From assembly GCA_028290765.1 (NCBI GenBank), contig JAQGJF010000977.1, positions 1 through 7,591 of the forward strand: a stretch of DNA of 7,591 nucleotides, given 5' to 3'. Position 1 is the stretch's first letter. Each line of letters starts with the position of its first letter. Shown here piece by piece: positions 6,597 through 7,591 of the stretch. Under the pieces are notes generated by a model, which saw nothing but the letters and a program-made list of their open reading frames with translations, searched no databases and was not told the DNA's origin. The stretch is from Tardiphaga sp. (GTDB lineage: Bacteria > Pseudomonadota > Alphaproteobacteria > Rhizobiales > Xanthobacteraceae). Both the position numbers and the translations under genes were made by a program.

Positions 6597-6619
6597 ATTG
6601 ATTTGTTTTTTAAATCAAT
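6597..6619. promoter_or_regulatory. AT-rich 23-bp palindrome, candidate LysR-type binding site
   Basis: ATTGATTT at 6597-6604 and AAATCAAT at 6612-6619 are perfect inverted copies around a 7-nt centre rich in T. The dyad contains a symmetric T-N11-A (T6602, A6614), the minimal LysR box. It begins 45 bp after the stop of the LysR gene and precedes the MFS transporter gene. If the weak promoter at 6637-6666 is real, the dyad centre lies near -65, where LysR recognition sites usually sit. Binding by the encoded LysR is inference; another dimeric regulator, or an RNA hairpin, is possible. Confidence 0.55.
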
Positions 6620-6636
6620 AAGTCTGCGACGCGCGG

Positions 6637-6666
6637 TTGCCGAAAACGTACCGCCCTCCATACTGT
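6637..6666 (+). promoter_or_regulatory. Possible weak sigma70-type promoter of the MFS gene
   Basis: TTGCCG at 6637-6642 and TACTGT at 6661-6666 are separated by 18 bp. The matches to consensus are 4 of 6 and 3 of 6, so this would be a weak promoter needing an activator, as LysR-controlled promoters often are. In GC-rich alphaproteobacteria such matches occur by chance, so confidence is low. Confidence 0.3.
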
Positions 6667-6741
6667 CCGGCGATCGGCGATGAGAATCCGGTCCGAACGC
6701 GCCTCTGCGAAAACGGAGCGCATTCAATGAATAATGCCTTG

Positions 6742-6749
6742 AGGGAGGA
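6742..6749 (+). promoter_or_regulatory. Ribosome binding site of the MFS transporter gene
   Basis: AGGGAGGA with the GGAGG core at 6744-6748 lies 5 nt before ATG 6754. A second possible start, ATG 6727, is in frame nine codons upstream and has its own GGAG at 6715-6718 with 8-nt spacing. The stronger complementarity at 6742-6749 made me prefer 6754. Confidence 0.6.
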
Positions 6750-6753
6750 TGTT

Positions 6754-7591
6754 ATGCTTGTTGCCGAGAACAATGACGCCCGCATCGCGCCGCTCGCCGC
6801 ACCCTTGCCGCTCCTGATTGTTTCCTTCGTCCTGGTGATGATCGATGGCTACGACATGTTCATCGTCGCGTTCCTCGCGCCGCTGATCACCGCCGACCTC
6901 GATCTGACGCCGATCAGCATGGGGCAGATATTCGCAGCCGGCCTTGCGGGGTCGATGGTCGGCGGTCTCGTGCTCGGGCCGCTGGCGGATCGGATCGGAC
7001 GCCGGCCGATCCTGACGACCGCGCTGGCTCTGGCCGGAGGTGCCACGATCCTGTGCTCGGCGGCAACGACGTTCGGCCAGCTCGCCGCCATCCGCTTCGT
7101 CGCGGGGTTTGCGCTGGGCGGGGTTCTGGCCGCCGTCATTCCCCTGATGGCTGAACATTTTCCGCCGCAACGCCGCAATGCCGCGGTGACGACGATGTTT
7201 TTGGGCTATTCATTCGGGGCCGTGCTGGGCGGCGCGGTCACCTCGATGACGATTCATCTGGGATGGCGAACGCTGTTCGTCGGCACCGGGATCCTGACCC
7301 TGATGCTGGTGCCCGCCGCGTTCCTGATGCAGGAATCGCTCAAACGCCACGACGAGAAGTCCGCGGGCGGCTCGCCGATCGGCGGCATGATGTCTTCCAT
7401 CGCGGGTCTTTTCAGGGAAGGACGGTTCTGGGCCACCACAAGCCTGTCGATCGGCGTTTTCTGCATGCTGCTGGTCGCCTATATGCTGAACAGCTGGACG
7501 CCGATGATCGCGGTCCGGTCCGGGATCGACCCGTCCAAAGCGGCGCTGTGCGGCGTGTTCCTCAATCTCGGAGGAATCACCGGCGCGCTCG
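6754..7591 (+). CDS. MFS transporter, aromatic acid:H+ symporter-like (partial, runs off the right edge)
   Basis: An open frame runs to the window end, giving 279 residues of an expected 400-450. The first membrane segment leads into D31-G-Y-D34-M-F-I-V-A-F-L-A-P-L, the DG-(F/Y)-D signature of the aromatic acid:H+ symporter group (PcaK/BenK-like). MFS motif A follows as G75-P-L-A-D-R-I-G-R-R-P85 between segments 2 and 3. R114-F-V-A-G in segment 4 and E134 with R140-R141 after it also fit the superfamily. Six segments, a hydrophilic central loop (about 193-226) and the start of the second half (227 onward, with NSWTP at 246-250) are visible. It would import an organic acid with protons through the inner membrane. 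The substrate is not certain, since related DG-D proteins also carry other carboxylates. Start choice: ATG 6754, alternative ATG 6727 (adds MNNALREDV). Confidence 0.88.
   Translation, partial: MLVAENNDARIAPLAAPLPLLIVSFVLVMIDGYDMFIVAFLAPLITADLDLTPISMGQIFAAGLAGSMVGGLVLGPLADRIGRRPILTTALALAGGATILCSAATTFGQLAAIRFVAGFALGGVLAAVIPLMAEHFPPQRRNAAVTTMFLGYSFGAVLGGAVTSMTIHLGWRTLFVGTGILTLMLVPAAFLMQESLKRHDEKSAGGSPIGGMMSSIAGLFREGRFWATTSLSIGVFCMLLVAYMLNSWTPMIAVRSGIDPSKAALCGVFLNLGGITGAL

Larger units (their letters stand above)
6553..6753. other. Intergenic region between the LysR and MFS genes
   Basis: The first 45 bp are very GC-rich and include the 10-bp palindrome GCGATATCGC (6570-6579), but there is no stem followed by a T-run, so I do not call a terminator. 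An abrupt AT-rich block follows, containing the palindrome at 6597-6619, then a weak -35/-10 pair at 6637-6666, then a leader with two possible start sites for the MFS gene. This is probably the promoter region of the MFS gene. Confidence 0.6.

Overview
The window is GC-rich and almost fully coding on the plus strand. It reads as an accessory carbohydrate or organic-acid uptake locus of an alphaproteobacterium, most likely in the Bradyrhizobium / Rhodopseudomonas group (Nitrobacteraceae). The taxonomic hint comes from overall GC and codon style and from an intergenic palindromic element (4383-4476). Its GGCCGGG...CCCGGCC core resembles repeats I remember as common in those genomes. This assignment is inference; no database was consulted.

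Layout. Positions 1-204 are non-coding and hold a perfect 20-bp palindrome (90-109) followed by a strong ribosome binding site. Then come a Tat-exported solute-binding protein (205-1500), two MalF/MalG-type ABC permeases (1505-2458 and 2451-3311) and a Gfo/Idh/MocA-family oxidoreductase (3350-4357). A 159-bp spacer follows, most of it a nested inverted repeat. After it lie a second, divergent Gfo/Idh/MocA oxidoreductase (4517-5608), a LysR-type regulator overlapping it by 4 nt (5605-6552), a 174-201 bp intergenic region with an AT-rich 23-bp palindrome (6597-6619), and the first 279 codons of an MFS transporter resembling the aromatic acid:H+ symporter family, cut by the right edge.

How the genes may work together. 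The binding protein and permeases form the import part of a CUT1-like ABC system, probably for a sugar, glycoside or sugar acid. The ATP-binding subunit is absent from the window. The two oxidoreductases would act on the imported compound, for example by successive NAD(P)-dependent oxidation and reduction of a sugar ring. All genes from 205 to 6552 point the same way with gaps of at most 159 bp and two overlaps, so they may be one transcription unit with the LysR gene at its end. The MFS gene appears to have its own promoter region, which may be the LysR target.

I saw no CRISPR array, tRNA, rRNA, phage or transposase. The families are all known. The points most worth following are the two palindromic candidate operators, the hairpin element with compensatory changes, the translationally coupled LysR gene and the unassigned substrate.
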